Positions 17,106-25,619 of a DNA stretch of 64,000 nucleotides are shown piece by piece. The translations under genes were made by a program, and so were the position numbers. The stretch is from Amnibacterium flavum (GTDB lineage Bacteria; Actinomycetota; Actinomycetes; Actinomycetales; Microbacteriaceae): positions 1,426,001-1,490,000 of the forward strand of contig NZ_QEOP01000001.1 in assembly GCF_003097495.1 (NCBI RefSeq). Reading direction: 5' to 3'. Positions within the stretch are counted from its first letter, which is position 1; every line of letters starts with the position of its first letter. A model generated the notes under the pieces. It worked only from the letters and a program-made list of their open reading frames with translations. It ran no database searches and was not told the DNA's origin.

Positions 17106-18288
17106 CCACACGAGCGTGAGCAGCAGCGGTTCGGCCGCGCTCCAGGCCATGATGGCCCAACGGGTGCGCGACACCCTGGGCAGCTCGGACCGCACCTCCG
17201 AGGATCGATTCGACCGGGTGTCCCGTCTGGCTCAGCGCCTGTTCGGGGTGAGTTCCGTGCAGATCCGCGTCTTCCGTCGCGACGCGGAGTGGGCGAAGTC
17301 GATCGGCGCCGCAGGACGAGATGTCGGGCGCGACGAGTTCGACCGGGCCGTGGCCGATGAGCCCGGCATCCTCATGGTCGCCGACGCCAGCGAGGATCCG
17401 CGCTTCTGGGACAGCCCCGCGGTGCTGGCCGATCCGGGCATCATCTTCTTCGCCAGTGTCCCGATCGCCGATTCGAGCGGGCAGCGCGTCGGCGCTCTGC
17501 AACTGTCGGACTCGCGTTCCCGGGTGCTGACCGAGCCCGAGCAGATGCTGCTCACCGAGGTCGCGGCCTGGGTTCAGACGGAGGTCATCGCGCAGGAGGA
17601 GCTGAGCCGCGCGGCGGTCGTCCAGCGCAGTCTCGCGCCGCGGCCGTTCGCCGCGATCGACGGATACGAGGTGGCGGGGGCGTGCGCGCCGTCGCGAGCC
17701 GTCGGCGGCGACTTCTACGACTGGTACCCGACCGGGGAGGGCGCGGCGTTCACCCTCGCCGACGTGATGGGCAAAGGCGTGGGGGCCGCGATCATCGCCG
17801 CAACGGTGCGCGCCGTCATCCGCACCGGAGCGCGCAACGACGATCTCCAGTCCGGTCTGGGCGCGGCGTGGGAGGTGCTCGAGGACGATCTCGATCGGGC
17901 GTCCGCATTCGTCACCATGTTCCACGCCCGTCTCGCATCCGATTCCGGGCTCGTCCGATACATCGATGCGGGCCACGGACTCTCGTTCGTCATGCGCGCC
18001 GACCTGACCGCGACACGGCTCTCGAGCACCGACCTTCCTCTCGGGCTCCAAACCGACGGCACCTTCACCGAGCATTCGGTCGTTCTCGAGCCGGGCGACT
18101 CACTCGTCTCGGTGTCGGACGGTGTCCTCGACTCGTTCGGAGGATCGCTCATCGGACTCGAGGAGGTGGAGGCGATACTCATCGACACGGTGACGGCGCA
18201 GGAGGCCGTCGACGAGATCCTGCGACGCGCGTCCGAGGGAGCAGAGGACGATGTGACAGCGCTCGTCGTCCACCGCCTCCCGGCGTGA
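17098..18288 (+). CDS. GAF-domain PP2C (SpoIIE/RsbU-like) serine phosphatase
   Basis: A 396-residue sensor phosphatase. Residues about 30-165 form a GAF domain (IRVFRRDAEWAKSIG, then GALQLSDSRSRVLTEPEQ). Residues about 180-395 are the PP2C module with metal-binding Asp in AVGGDFYDW, then TLADVMGKGVGAA, SVSDGVLDS and EDDVTALVVHR. It should dephosphorylate the STAS protein when the GAF domain senses its signal. The GTG start lies within the end of the kinase gene. There is no transmembrane segment, so the signal is cytoplasmic. Confidence 0.92.
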   Translation: MADHTSVSSSGSAALQAMMAQRVRDTLGSSDRTSEDRFDRVSRLAQRLFGVSSVQIRVFRRDAEWAKSIGAAGRDVGRDEFDRAVADEPGILMVADASEDPRFWDSPAVLADPGIIFFASVPIADSSGQRVGALQLSDSRSRVLTEPEQMLLTEVAAWVQTEVIAQEELSRAAVVQRSLAPRPFAAIDGYEVAGACAPSRAVGGDFYDWYPTGEGAAFTLADVMGKGVGAAIIAATVRAVIRTGARNDDLQSGLGAAWEVLEDDLDRASAFVTMFHARLASDSGLVRYIDAGHGLSFVMRADLTATRLSSTDLPLGLQTDGTFTEHSVVLEPGDSLVSVSDGVLDSFGGSLIGLEEVEAILIDTVTAQEAVDEILRRASEGAEDDVTALVVHRLPA

Positions 18289-18303
18289 CCGTTCCGGGCT
18301 CCG

Positions 18304-18333
18304 TTGGCGCTGTCCGCGCCGGTATGACAGAAT
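18304..18333 (+). promoter_or_regulatory. rplS promoter (-35 TTGGCG, -10 CAGAAT, 18-nt spacer)
   Basis: TTGGCG at 18304-18309 and CAGAAT at 18328-18333 are separated by 18 nt, the clearest two-box promoter in the window. It would give a leader of about 150 nt before rplS, long enough for ribosomal-protein feedback control; no specific fold is identified. Confidence 0.5.
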
Positions 18334-18490
18334 GGTCGATCGTGCCGCGGCTCGGTTCTGCCGCAGGGGAACCATCTCTTCCGCGCCACATCCATTCGAC
18401 TATCTCAGGCTGAGATGAACGGCGTATCGCGCCGTGTCCGGCCAGACATCCGTATTCGACCAGCGGCGGGTACAGGAAGCGAAACTGCCC

Positions 18491-18841
18491 ATGAGCAATC
18501 TTCTCGACCAGTTCGACGCGGCGTCCCTCAGGAGCGACGTCCCCGACTTCCGTCCCGGTGACACCGTCAAGGTTCACGTGAACATCGTCGAAGGCAGCCG
18601 CAGCCGTATCCAGGTGTTCCAGGGCGTCGTCATCCGTCGCCACAGCGCCGGTGTGCGCGAGACCTTCACGGTCCGCAAGATCAGCTTCCAGGTCGGTGTC
18701 GAGCGCACCTTCCCGGTGCACTCCCCGGTCATCGACCACATCGAGCTCGTGACCCGCGGTGACGTGCGTCGCGCCAAGCTGTACTACCTGCGCGGTCTCC
18801 GCGGCAAGAAGGCCAAGATCAAGGAGAAGCGCGACAGCTGA
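18491..18841 (+). CDS. rplS: 50S ribosomal protein L19
   Basis: Large-subunit protein at the 30S-50S interface. The 116 residues show the conserved L19 sequence: [51 protein letters not shown] and [15 protein letters not shown]. The ATG at 18491 begins MSNLLDQFD, with GGAAG upstream. A U-tailed terminator follows immediately, so rplS is probably monocistronic although lepB and rnhB follow as in other actinobacteria. Confidence 0.97.
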   Translation: MSNLLDQFDAASLRSDVPDFRPGDTVKVHVNIVEGSRSRIQVFQGVVIRRHSAGVRETFTVRKISFQVGVERTFPVHSPVIDHIELVTRGDVRRAKLYYLRGLRGKKAKIKEKRDS

Positions 18842-18866
18842 TCGGCTGAGCGAACGCTCGACACGA

Positions 18867-18903
18867 CCCCCGCGACGTACACTGTCGCGGGGGTTTTGTT
18901 TTT
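18867..18903 (+). terminator. Intrinsic terminator after rplS
   Basis: A 10-bp perfect stem (CCCCCGCGAC at 18867-18876, GTCGCGGGGG at 18884-18893), 7-nt loop, then TTTTGTTTTT. This is the only hairpin in the window with a classical U tract. Confidence 0.92.
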
Positions 18904-18943
18904 GCGCCGCTGTCCCCGGAGAGTGCGCGGCTTCGACGGATGG

Positions 18944-19804
18944 ATGGGTGTCGTGACCGACAGCGCGGCCGCTCAGGCCTCGGGACGCAGCGATCCCGAT
19001 CTCGCCTCCCAGGCAGCCGGCTCCGATGGCTCGGTCTCCGAGTCCGCTGCGACGACCGGGCCGCCTGGCAAGCGCAACAAGAGTCTGCTTCTGTTCCTCC
19101 GCGACGTGCTGATCATCCTGATCGTCGCGATCCTGGTGTCGTTCCTGATCAAGACGTTCCTGGTCCGCTCGTTCTACATCCCGTCGGCCTCGATGGAGCA
19201 GACGCTGCACATCGACGACCGGATCATCGTCAACCAGCTCACTCCCTCCGTGTTCCCGCTGGGTCATGGCGATGTGGTCGTCTTCCGCGACCCGGGCGGA
19301 TGGCTGCCGCCGTCGGAGCCCGTCGCTCAGCCTCCGCTGACCGCGGCGATCGACTGGGTGCTCTCCATCGTCGGCCTCTCCGCGTCCGACAGCAACGATC
19401 ACCTGATCAAACGCATCATCGGACTGCCCGGGGACGAGGTCGCGTGCTGCAATCCGCTCGGCCAGATGACCGTGAACGGCGTTCCGCTCGAGGAGCCGTA
19501 CATCACCCTCCCTGCCGGGACCACCAAGGTGAGCGACGTCGACTTCGACGTGACGGTTCCCGAGGGGTACCTCTGGGTGATGGGTGACAACCGCTACAAC
19601 TCGCGGGACTCGCGCTACAACACCGACAAGCCCGGCAACGGGTTCGTGCCGATCGACAATGTCGTCGGTCGGGCGATGCTGGTGTCTTGGCCGGTCTCCC
19701 GCTGGGCGTGGCTCGACAACTATCCCGAGGTCTTCCGCGACGTCGAGACCGCGGGAGCGAGTGCGGCCCCCGCTCTTCCCCGGACGGCGAGCAGTGGCGG
19801 CTGA
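18944..19804 (+). CDS. lepB: Signal peptidase I
   Basis: Membrane serine protease that cleaves Sec/Tat signal peptides. The 286 residues have a disordered N-terminal ~45, one transmembrane helix (about 48-68) and the catalytic domain outside. The Ser/Lys dyad is Ser83 in PSASMEQTL and Lys156 in HLIKRIIGLPGDEV; MGDNRYNSRDSR is box D. An in-frame GTG at 18953 is an alternative start. The C-terminus ends soluble without a second helix. It overlaps rnhB by 11 nt, and the rplS terminator lies just upstream. Confidence 0.94.
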   Translation: MGVVTDSAAAQASGRSDPDLASQAAGSDGSVSESAATTGPPGKRNKSLLLFLRDVLIILIVAILVSFLIKTFLVRSFYIPSASMEQTLHIDDRIIVNQLTPSVFPLGHGDVVVFRDPGGWLPPSEPVAQPPLTAAIDWVLSIVGLSASDSNDHLIKRIIGLPGDEVACCNPLGQMTVNGVPLEEPYITLPAGTTKVSDVDFDVTVPEGYLWVMGDNRYNSRDSRYNTDKPGNGFVPIDNVVGRAMLVSWPVSRWAWLDNYPEVFRDVETAGASAAPALPRTASSGG

Positions 19805-20552
19805 GCCCGCTGCCCGCTCCTCGGCGCCCCGGACTCCGCGGCGCTCGGCGTCGACACCGAAGCGGTCGGCCGCACCCACTCTGCGCCATGAGCGGGCTCT
19901 GTCGGCGGAGGGCGCCCGTTGGGTGATCGGCTGCGACGAGGTAGGACGAGGTGCGATCGCCGGACCCGTCGGGGTCGGATTGTGCGTGGTCGACATCAGC
20001 CGACGTGTCCCGAAAGGGCTGCGCGATTCGAAGCTGCTCAGCGAACCGAAGCGCGTCGAGCTCCAACCGACCGTCGCCCGCTGGGCGCTCTGGTCATCGG
20101 TGGGTATGGCGAGCAACGAGGAGATCGACGCCTACGGATTGACGGCTGCGCTGGGCCTCGCGGGCATCCGCGCATTCGAGGCGCTCTGCGCGTCGGGCTT
20201 CGACGTGACCGATTCGGTGCTGCTCCTCGACGGCAAGTTCGACTGGTTCACCCCGGGCGCCCGGGCGGCAGGACTGACCGATGCGCCCCCGGTGACCATG
20301 CGGATCAAGGCCGACATGACCTGCGCGTCGGTGTCGGGTGCGTCGGTGCTGGCGAAGGTGGCGCGCGACAACCTGATGATCGGGCACCACGACACGCATC
20401 CGCACTACGGCTGGGTGAGTAACAAGGGCTATGGATCGGCCGCGCACTGGGCGGCGATCAACGAACGGGGCGCCACTCCGCTGCACCGCCACTCGTGGCT
20501 GCGGACGCCCTCGCTCTTCGATGACGCGTTCGAGGTCGAGGGTCTGTCCTGA
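19794..20552 (+). CDS. rnhB: Ribonuclease HII
   Basis: Degrades RNA in RNA-DNA hybrids and excises single ribonucleotides. The GTG start gives 252 residues with a disordered basic N-terminus (~38) before the catalytic domain. Active-site acids: Asp48 and Glu49 in IGCDEVGRGAIAGPV, Asp in LLLDGKFDW and Asp in IKADMTCASVSGASV. The start lies inside the lepB 3' end, suggesting coupling. Confidence 0.94.
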   Translation: MAAEPAARSSAPRTPRRSASTPKRSAAPTLRHERALSAEGARWVIGCDEVGRGAIAGPVGVGLCVVDISRRVPKGLRDSKLLSEPKRVELQPTVARWALWSSVGMASNEEIDAYGLTAALGLAGIRAFEALCASGFDVTDSVLLLDGKFDWFTPGARAAGLTDAPPVTMRIKADMTCASVSGASVLAKVARDNLMIGHHDTHPHYGWVSNKGYGSAAHWAAINERGATPLHRHSWLRTPSLFDDAFEVEGLS

Positions 20553-20579
20553 ACGAGTCGGTCCAGCTCCTGGGAGACG

Positions 20580-20585
20580 TAGGAT
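20580..20585 (+). promoter_or_regulatory. -10 box (TAGGAT) of leaderless DUF2469 gene promoter
   Basis: TAGGAT lies 7 nt before the ATG at 20593. Confidence 0.45.
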
Positions 20586-20592
20586 TGGCCCG

Positions 20593-20916
20593 ATGAACGA
20601 AGACGAGTTCGACGACTACGACCGTGAGGTCGAGCTGGCGCTGTACCGCGAATACCGCGATATCGTCGGCCAGTTCCGGTATGTCGTCGAGACCGAGCGC
20701 CGCTTCTACCTCGCCAACGAGGTCGAACTGGTCCGCCGCGACACCGAGCACGACTTCTACTTCGAGCTCACCATGAACGATGTCTGGGTGTGGGACGTGT
20801 ACCGCTCCGACCGGTTCGTGAAGAGCGTTCGCGTGCTCACCTTCAAGGACGTCAACGTCGAGGAGCTCTCCTCGAAGGAGCTCGAACTGCCGCAGGAACT
20901 CGCCCTCGACGAGTAG
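20593..20916 (+). CDS. DUF2469 family protein, actinobacterial signature
   Basis: A 107-residue acidic protein starting MNEDEFDDYDREVELALYRE, with YVVETERRFYLANEV and YFELTMNDVWVWDVYRS. Proteins of this family are found almost only in actinobacteria, next to rnhB and yraN as here. Function unknown. It has its own leaderless-type promoter despite lying 40 nt after rnhB. Confidence 0.92.
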   Translation: MNEDEFDDYDREVELALYREYRDIVGQFRYVVETERRFYLANEVELVRRDTEHDFYFELTMNDVWVWDVYRSDRFVKSVRVLTFKDVNVEELSSKELELPQELALDE

Positions 20917-20919
20917 CCG

Positions 20920-21348
20920 TCATCCGCCTGCCGGGCGTCGGGCATCGAGGATCGCGCGCGTGTGCGGGTTGTCCATGATGCCGAGGATGTTGCCGAACGG
21001 GTCGATCACCGATGCCGTGATGAAGCCCTCGCCTCTGTCGCGGGGCGCATCGTGCAGGGTCGCCCCGGTCGCCAGGAGCTGATCGAGGGTCGACTGCAGG
21101 TCGTCGACCTGCCAGAACACGATCGACCCCGCCGTGCCGGTGGTCGCCGGTGCCGGGGTCCTCGAGAGCTCGCTGCCGGCATAGGCGCTGTCGATGATCC
21201 CGAGTTCGTGTTGCAGGTCGCCGACACGGAACTCTATGTAGCCGGGGACGGAGAAGTACGGCGCGACGCCGAGGACGTCGGTGTACCACTTCGCGGCGGC
21301 CTCGAGGTCGGCGGCGTAGAAGCTGACGGTGCTGAGCGATCTGAACAT
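20920..21348 (-). CDS. VOC (glyoxalase/bleomycin-resistance fold) protein
   Basis: A 142-residue vicinal-oxygen-chelate fold protein made of two beta-alpha-beta-beta-beta units: LSTVSFYAADLEAAAKWYTDVLG, then SIVFWQVDDLQSTLDQLLATGA and ITASVIDPFGNILGIMDNP. The classic His/Glu metal ligands are not all evident, so an enzymatic role is uncertain. GAAGGGA precedes the ATG. It is inserted on the opposite strand between DUF2469 and yraN, which are normally adjacent. Confidence 0.85.
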   Translation of the reverse strand: MFRSLSTVSFYAADLEAAAKWYTDVLGVAPYFSVPGYIEFRVGDLQHELGIIDSAYAGSELSRTPAPATTGTAGSIVFWQVDDLQSTLDQLLATGATLHDAPRDRGEGFITASVIDPFGNILGIMDNPHTRAILDARRPAGG

Positions 21349-21555
21349 GATCCGGTCCCTTCGATCGGCGGCGCTGACGATGATCCGACCCCAGTGTGCT
21401 CGTGACCACCGACACCGCGCCCGGAGCAGGCGCTCGAGCGACGGGCGGCCTCGTCCTGTCCCCAGGAGCGGTGTCGGCCGATCGCCGCACAGATGCCGGC
21501 TGCCGCCCATCCGACCGGTCCTTCGACATCGAGACTCGTCCCCGGAGGCGATGAG

Positions 21556-21921
21556 ATGGCGAAGAAGGACGACGTAGGTCGATGGGGAGAGGACCTCGCG
21601 ACGCGGTATCTGGCCGCACGCGGGTACGAGATCGTGGAACGCAATTGGCGGTGTCCGCAGGGCGAGATCGACATCGTCGCGCGCCACGACGGCGCGATCG
21701 TGGTCGTCGAGGTGAAGACCCGCTCCAGTGCGGTGTTCGGCCACCCTTTCGAGGCCATCACCCCGGCGAAACTCGCCCGGCTCAACCGGCTCGGCTTCGC
21801 CTGGTGCGTCTCCCATCCCGGATGGCACGGCAGGCTGCGAGTGGACGTCATCGCGATCGTCGGCCGGCCCGAGTCCGCCCATGCCGCGCACATCGAGGTG
21901 TTCGAGGCGGTGCGCGCATGA
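21556..21921 (+). CDS. YraN/UPF0102 family nuclease-fold protein
   Basis: A 121-residue protein with the restriction-endonuclease-like fold: GRWGEDLATRYLAARGYEIVERNWRC, EIDIVARHDG and VVVVEVKTRSS (an E...D...E-x-K arrangement). Conserved beside yifB and dprA in many bacteria and suspected to act on DNA, but biochemically uncharacterised. The ATG is preceded by GGAGGCGATGAG; the stop overlaps the yifB start by 4 nt. Confidence 0.93.
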   Translation: MAKKDDVGRWGEDLATRYLAARGYEIVERNWRCPQGEIDIVARHDGAIVVVEVKTRSSAVFGHPFEAITPAKLARLNRLGFAWCVSHPGWHGRLRVDVIAIVGRPESAHAAHIEVFEAVRA

Positions 21922-23450
21922 CCGTCGGTCGCACGTGGGCGGTCGCCCTCCTCGGGCTCGACGGATCCCTCATCGAGGTCGAGGCCGGACTCGGCACCCA
22001 GACCCCCGGGGTGCGCCTGATCGGGCTGCCCGACTCGGCGCTGCGTGAAGCCGAGCATCGAGTCCGCGCCGGCATCATCAACTCGGGGCTCGAGTTCCCC
22101 GCCCGTCATGTGACGGTCAACCTCTCGCCGGCCGAGCTGCCCAAGCAGGGCGCCGGGTTCGACCTCGCGATCGCCATGGCGACGCTGGTGGCCGAAGGTT
22201 CGGTCCCGCCGGAGTCCGTCGCGCGCACGGCTCACCTCGGGGAGCTCGCGCTCGACGGCCGCCTGCGACCTCTGCGCGGTGTCCTCCCCGCTGTCCTCGC
22301 CGCGGCCAGGGCGGGGGTAGAGGTCATCCTCGTTCCGAGCGCCAACGCCGACGAGGCGTCGCTCGTACCCGATATCCGGGTGGTGGCCGTTCCCGATCTG
22401 CGCGAAGCGGCGATCTGGCACGGTGCTTCGCTCGAGTCGCTGCCCACGGAGCCCATCCCGGCCGGGTCGCGTCAGGCGCCGCCGCCGATGGAGTACGACC
22501 TCGCCGACGTCATCGGCAACGAGGAGGCGATCGACGCCCTTATCGTCGCCGCCGCGGGCGGACATCACGTCTACATGGTCGGGCCACCCGGGGCGGGCAA
22601 GACGATGCTGGCGGCTCGGCTCCCCAGCATCCTCCCTCCGCTCGACGAGCAGGCGGCGCTCGAGGTGGCGTCGCTCCGCTCGCTCGCCGGACTCGAGGTC
22701 GGCGACACCTTGAGCCCCGTCCCGCCGTTCGAGAGCCCCCATCACACCGCCACCGCGTCGGCGATGATCGGAGGCGGGAGCCGGGTGATCCGCCCGGGCA
22801 GCGCCGCTCGAGCCTCGAACGGAATCCTCTTCCTCGATGAGGCTCCCGAGTTCGGTGCCAAAGTGCTCGACACGCTCCGCCAGCCGCTCGAATCGGGGCG
22901 CATCAGTGTGGAGCGGGCGACGGCGGTCGCGCACTTCCCTGCACGTTTCCAGCTGGTGCTCGCCGCCAACCCCTGCCCGTGCGGCCACTACGGCAGCCGT
23001 GACGCGCTCTGCGCGTGTCCGCCGACTCTCCGTGACCGTTACCTCAAGCGCATCTCCGGGCCGCTTCTCGACCGGGTGGACATCCGACTCATGGTGCCGC
23101 GCATCACCGCAGCCCAGCTGCGCATGCAGTCACGCGAACCTCACGCGACCTCTTCGCAGGCGCGCCAGCGTGTGCTGGCCGCTCGCGCCCGGGCGTCCGC
23201 GAGGCTGCGAGGCACGCCCTGGCGGTTCAGCGGAGAGGTGCCGGGGCACTTCCTCCGCGGCCCGGATCTGCGCCTCGACCCGAGGGTGACCGAACCGCTC
23301 GACCGAGCGCTCGAGCGCGGCTCCCTCTCGATGCGCGGTTACGACAGGACGCTTCGAGTCGCGTGGACGCTCAGCGATCTCGACGCCGTCGACCGTCCGA
23401 CCCTGTCCCAGGTCGGCCGGGCGCTGGCTCTGAGGAGGGGAGGCGTGTGA
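21918..23450 (+). CDS. YifB/ComM-like Mg-chelatase-type AAA+ ATPase
   Basis: A 510-residue protein. The N-terminal ~190 residues have the Lon-protease/S5-like fold (GVRLIGLPDSALREAEHRVRA). The AAA+ domain begins around residue 205 with Walker A GPPGAGKTML, Walker B ILFLDEAPEF and sensor AANPCPCGHYG. C-terminal Mg_chelatase_C follows. The orthologue ComM in competent proteobacteria is a hexameric helicase that promotes branch migration during natural transformation. With DprA next door, a role in processing incoming DNA is plausible but inferred. Confidence 0.93.
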   Translation: MTVGRTWAVALLGLDGSLIEVEAGLGTQTPGVRLIGLPDSALREAEHRVRAGIINSGLEFPARHVTVNLSPAELPKQGAGFDLAIAMATLVAEGSVPPESVARTAHLGELALDGRLRPLRGVLPAVLAAARAGVEVILVPSANADEASLVPDIRVVAVPDLREAAIWHGASLESLPTEPIPAGSRQAPPPMEYDLADVIGNEEAIDALIVAAAGGHHVYMVGPPGAGKTMLAARLPSILPPLDEQAALEVASLRSLAGLEVGDTLSPVPPFESPHHTATASAMIGGGSRVIRPGSAARASNGILFLDEAPEFGAKVLDTLRQPLESGRISVERATAVAHFPARFQLVLAANPCPCGHYGSRDALCACPPTLRDRYLKRISGPLLDRVDIRLMVPRITAAQLRMQSREPHATSSQARQRVLAARARASARLRGTPWRFSGEVPGHFLRGPDLRLDPRVTEPLDRALERGSLSMRGYDRTLRVAWTLSDLDAVDRPTLSQVGRALALRRGGV

Positions 23451-24661
23451 CTCTGCTCGGACTCGAGGAGGACACGGTCCGCGCCGCCGTCGCGGGCGTC
23501 AGACGAGACTCCGGAACGGTCGCCTCCGATGACGTGGGCGACATCTTCGCCCGCGCCTCGTGGGCGGGCATCGCCGAGCCGGGCGACGGCACGGCCGGGG
23601 CCCTGATCTCCGCGCTGGGCGCCCGGCGTGCGTTGGCCGTCATGCTCGAAGGGGTCGCGGCTGATCGGATCGCGAACGAGGTGCTTGATCGCGCCTCCAT
23701 TGAGCTGCGGGTCGACACGATCCGCAGCGGGCTCGACCGATGGCGACCTCGTCTCGTCGCGGGCGATGCACTCGCCGCGCTGCATCGTGCGGCGCAGCGC
23801 GGCGTCTCCCTCGTTCTCCCGGGCGACCTGCACTGGCCGTCAGGTCTGGACGATCTCGGCGATCACAAGCCCAACGTGCTCTGGATGCTCGGAGACCGCT
23901 CCGCCCTCACCTCCCTCAGCGCCTCGTTCGCGATCGTGGGGGCGCGCGCGGCGACCAAATACGGCGAGTACGTCGCGACGGAGGCGGCGGCGGGGCTCAG
24001 CGACCGCGGCTTCGCGATCGCGTCCGGCGGTGCGTATGGAATCGACGGGATGGCTCACCGGGCGACCATCGCGAGCGGGGGAGTCACCGTGGCGTTCCTC
24101 GCGGGCGGAGTCGACCGCTTCTATCCGTCAGGCCATCACTCCCTGCTCACCGAGATCACAAAACGGGGTGCTGTCGTCTCAGAACTTCCGTGCGGCGCCT
24201 CGCCCACGCGCTGGCGCTTCCTCCAGCGCAATCGGCTCATCGCCGCTGCGACGCAGGCGACGATCGTGGTCGAGGCGGGTCGACGATCCGGGTCCCTCAA
24301 CACAGCCGGTCACGCGGCGACCCTGGGTCGTCCGCTCGGCGCGGTGCCGGGTCCGATCACCTCCGTCGCCTCCGACGGCTGCCATCGTCTGCTGCGCGAG
24401 TTCGCCGCGGTCTGCGTGACGAACGCCGACGAGATGGCCGAGCTCGTCACCGGTGAGGCGCCGCCGACCCTCTTCGACCTTCCCGGCGGCGACGGTGCCG
24501 GGGTGCGGGTGCTCGACTCGCTCTCGAAGCGGTCCGGCAGGAGCATCCACGACATCGCGAAGCGCAGCGGCCTCGCTCCCGCCGAGGTGCAGGGCGCACT
24601 CGGGCTCCTCGAACTCGAAGGACTCGTCGTCGAGGCGGCGGGCGCGTGGCGACGCCGATGA
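23447..24661 (+). CDS. dprA: DNA-processing protein DprA
   Basis: Rossmann-fold ssDNA-binding protein that loads RecA during transformation in competent species. The 404 residues have an N-terminal helical domain (1-110), the DprA Rossmann domain (about 110-325; SFAIVGARAATKYGEYVA, ASGGAYGIDGMAHR, FLAGGVDRFYPSGH) and a C-terminal winged helix of about 65 residues (SGRSIHDIAKRSGLAPAEVQGAL). The GTG start overlaps the yifB stop and is preceded by a strong GAGGAGGGGAGG ribosome site. Confidence 0.94.
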   Translation: MTLLGLEEDTVRAAVAGVRRDSGTVASDDVGDIFARASWAGIAEPGDGTAGALISALGARRALAVMLEGVAADRIANEVLDRASIELRVDTIRSGLDRWRPRLVAGDALAALHRAAQRGVSLVLPGDLHWPSGLDDLGDHKPNVLWMLGDRSALTSLSASFAIVGARAATKYGEYVATEAAAGLSDRGFAIASGGAYGIDGMAHRATIASGGVTVAFLAGGVDRFYPSGHHSLLTEITKRGAVVSELPCGASPTRWRFLQRNRLIAAATQATIVVEAGRRSGSLNTAGHAATLGRPLGAVPGPITSVASDGCHRLLREFAAVCVTNADEMAELVTGEAPPTLFDLPGGDGAGVRVLDSLSKRSGRSIHDIAKRSGLAPAEVQGALGLLELEGLVVEAAGAWRRR

Positions 24662-24710
24662 GGTCACGGGACCCGAGGTTGCAGGGAGGCGCCGCGTCCG
24701 AGGTGCGGTT

Positions 24711-24716
24711 TAGAGT
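24711..24716 (+). promoter_or_regulatory. -10 box (TAGAGT) of leaderless phosphodiesterase promoter
   Basis: TAGAGT, 6 nt, then ATG at 24723. Confidence 0.45.
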
Positions 24717-24722
24717 GCCGCT

Positions 24723-25559
24723 ATGCCACTCGGCTCGACTCCCACTCACGTCATCGCTCACATCAGCGACACCCACCTGCTCGCGGGCGGGCTCCCGCTG
24801 CACGGGACCGTCGACACGGTCGGCAATCTCCGCAGGGCGCTCGAGAGGCTCGAGAGTACCGGGCTCCGCATCGACGCGATCGTGCACACCGGCGACATCG
24901 CCGACCTCGGCGAGCTCGACGCCTACGAACGGGTTCGCGCCGCGGTCGCCCCGGTCGCCGAGCGCCTCGGCTGTCCCGTCGTCTGGGTCGCCGGGAACCA
25001 CGATGTCCGCGGACCCCTCCGCCAGGGGCTCCAGCTCGGCGGCGACCCCGGCTCCCCGCTCGACACCGTCACCGAGGTCGGGGGTCTCCGCATCATCGGG
25101 CTCGACACCTCGGTTCCCGGGCAGCCCCACGGCGACCTCGACGACGCTCAACTCGAGTGGGTCCGCGATCAGCTGGCCGCCCCCGCGCCGCACGGCACGA
25201 TCATCGCGCTTCACCATCCGCCGGTCGAGACGGTCGTCCACGAGCTGCAGACGCTGCAGCTGCGAGCCACCGACCGCCTGCGGGCCGTCATCGAAGGCAG
25301 CGACGTCCGCAAGATCCTCGCCGGACATTTCCACTACGCGACCAGCGGTGGATTCGCGGGCATCGGCGTCTCGGTCGCCACCGCCACGAGCTACACGATC
25401 AAGGTCGAAGCTCCCGACCGCGGTCTCACCGGCGTCGACGGCGGGCAGGCCATCGCCGTCCTCCACGTCTACGACGACGACACCGTGCACTCCGGGCTGC
25501 CGATCGACGATCACCGACAGGTCGTCCACCTGCCCTACGGGTTCTTCGACAACTACTGA
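24723..25559 (+). CDS. Calcineurin-like metallophosphodiesterase (CpdA/GpdQ type)
   Basis: A 278-residue binuclear metallophosphoesterase. Motifs in order: Asp/His in ISDTHLLAGG, GDIADLGELD, GNHDVRG, HHPPVE and GHFHYATSG. The arrangement matches class III cyclic nucleotide phosphodiesterases (CpdA, Rv0805-like) and glycerophosphodiesterase GpdQ. The substrate cannot be settled from sequence. No signal peptide. It separates dprA from xerC and has its own leaderless promoter, so it looks like an insertion into the conserved run. Confidence 0.9.
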   Translation: MPLGSTPTHVIAHISDTHLLAGGLPLHGTVDTVGNLRRALERLESTGLRIDAIVHTGDIADLGELDAYERVRAAVAPVAERLGCPVVWVAGNHDVRGPLRQGLQLGGDPGSPLDTVTEVGGLRIIGLDTSVPGQPHGDLDDAQLEWVRDQLAAPAPHGTIIALHHPPVETVVHELQTLQLRATDRLRAVIEGSDVRKILAGHFHYATSGGFAGIGVSVATATSYTIKVEAPDRGLTGVDGGQAIAVLHVYDDDTVHSGLPIDDHRQVVHLPYGFFDNY

Positions 25560-25619
25560 TCCCGGCCTCCCCGGGCGTGGCCGCTCGCCGCGGACGCGAC
25601 CGCGTCGCACTCTGGAGAC

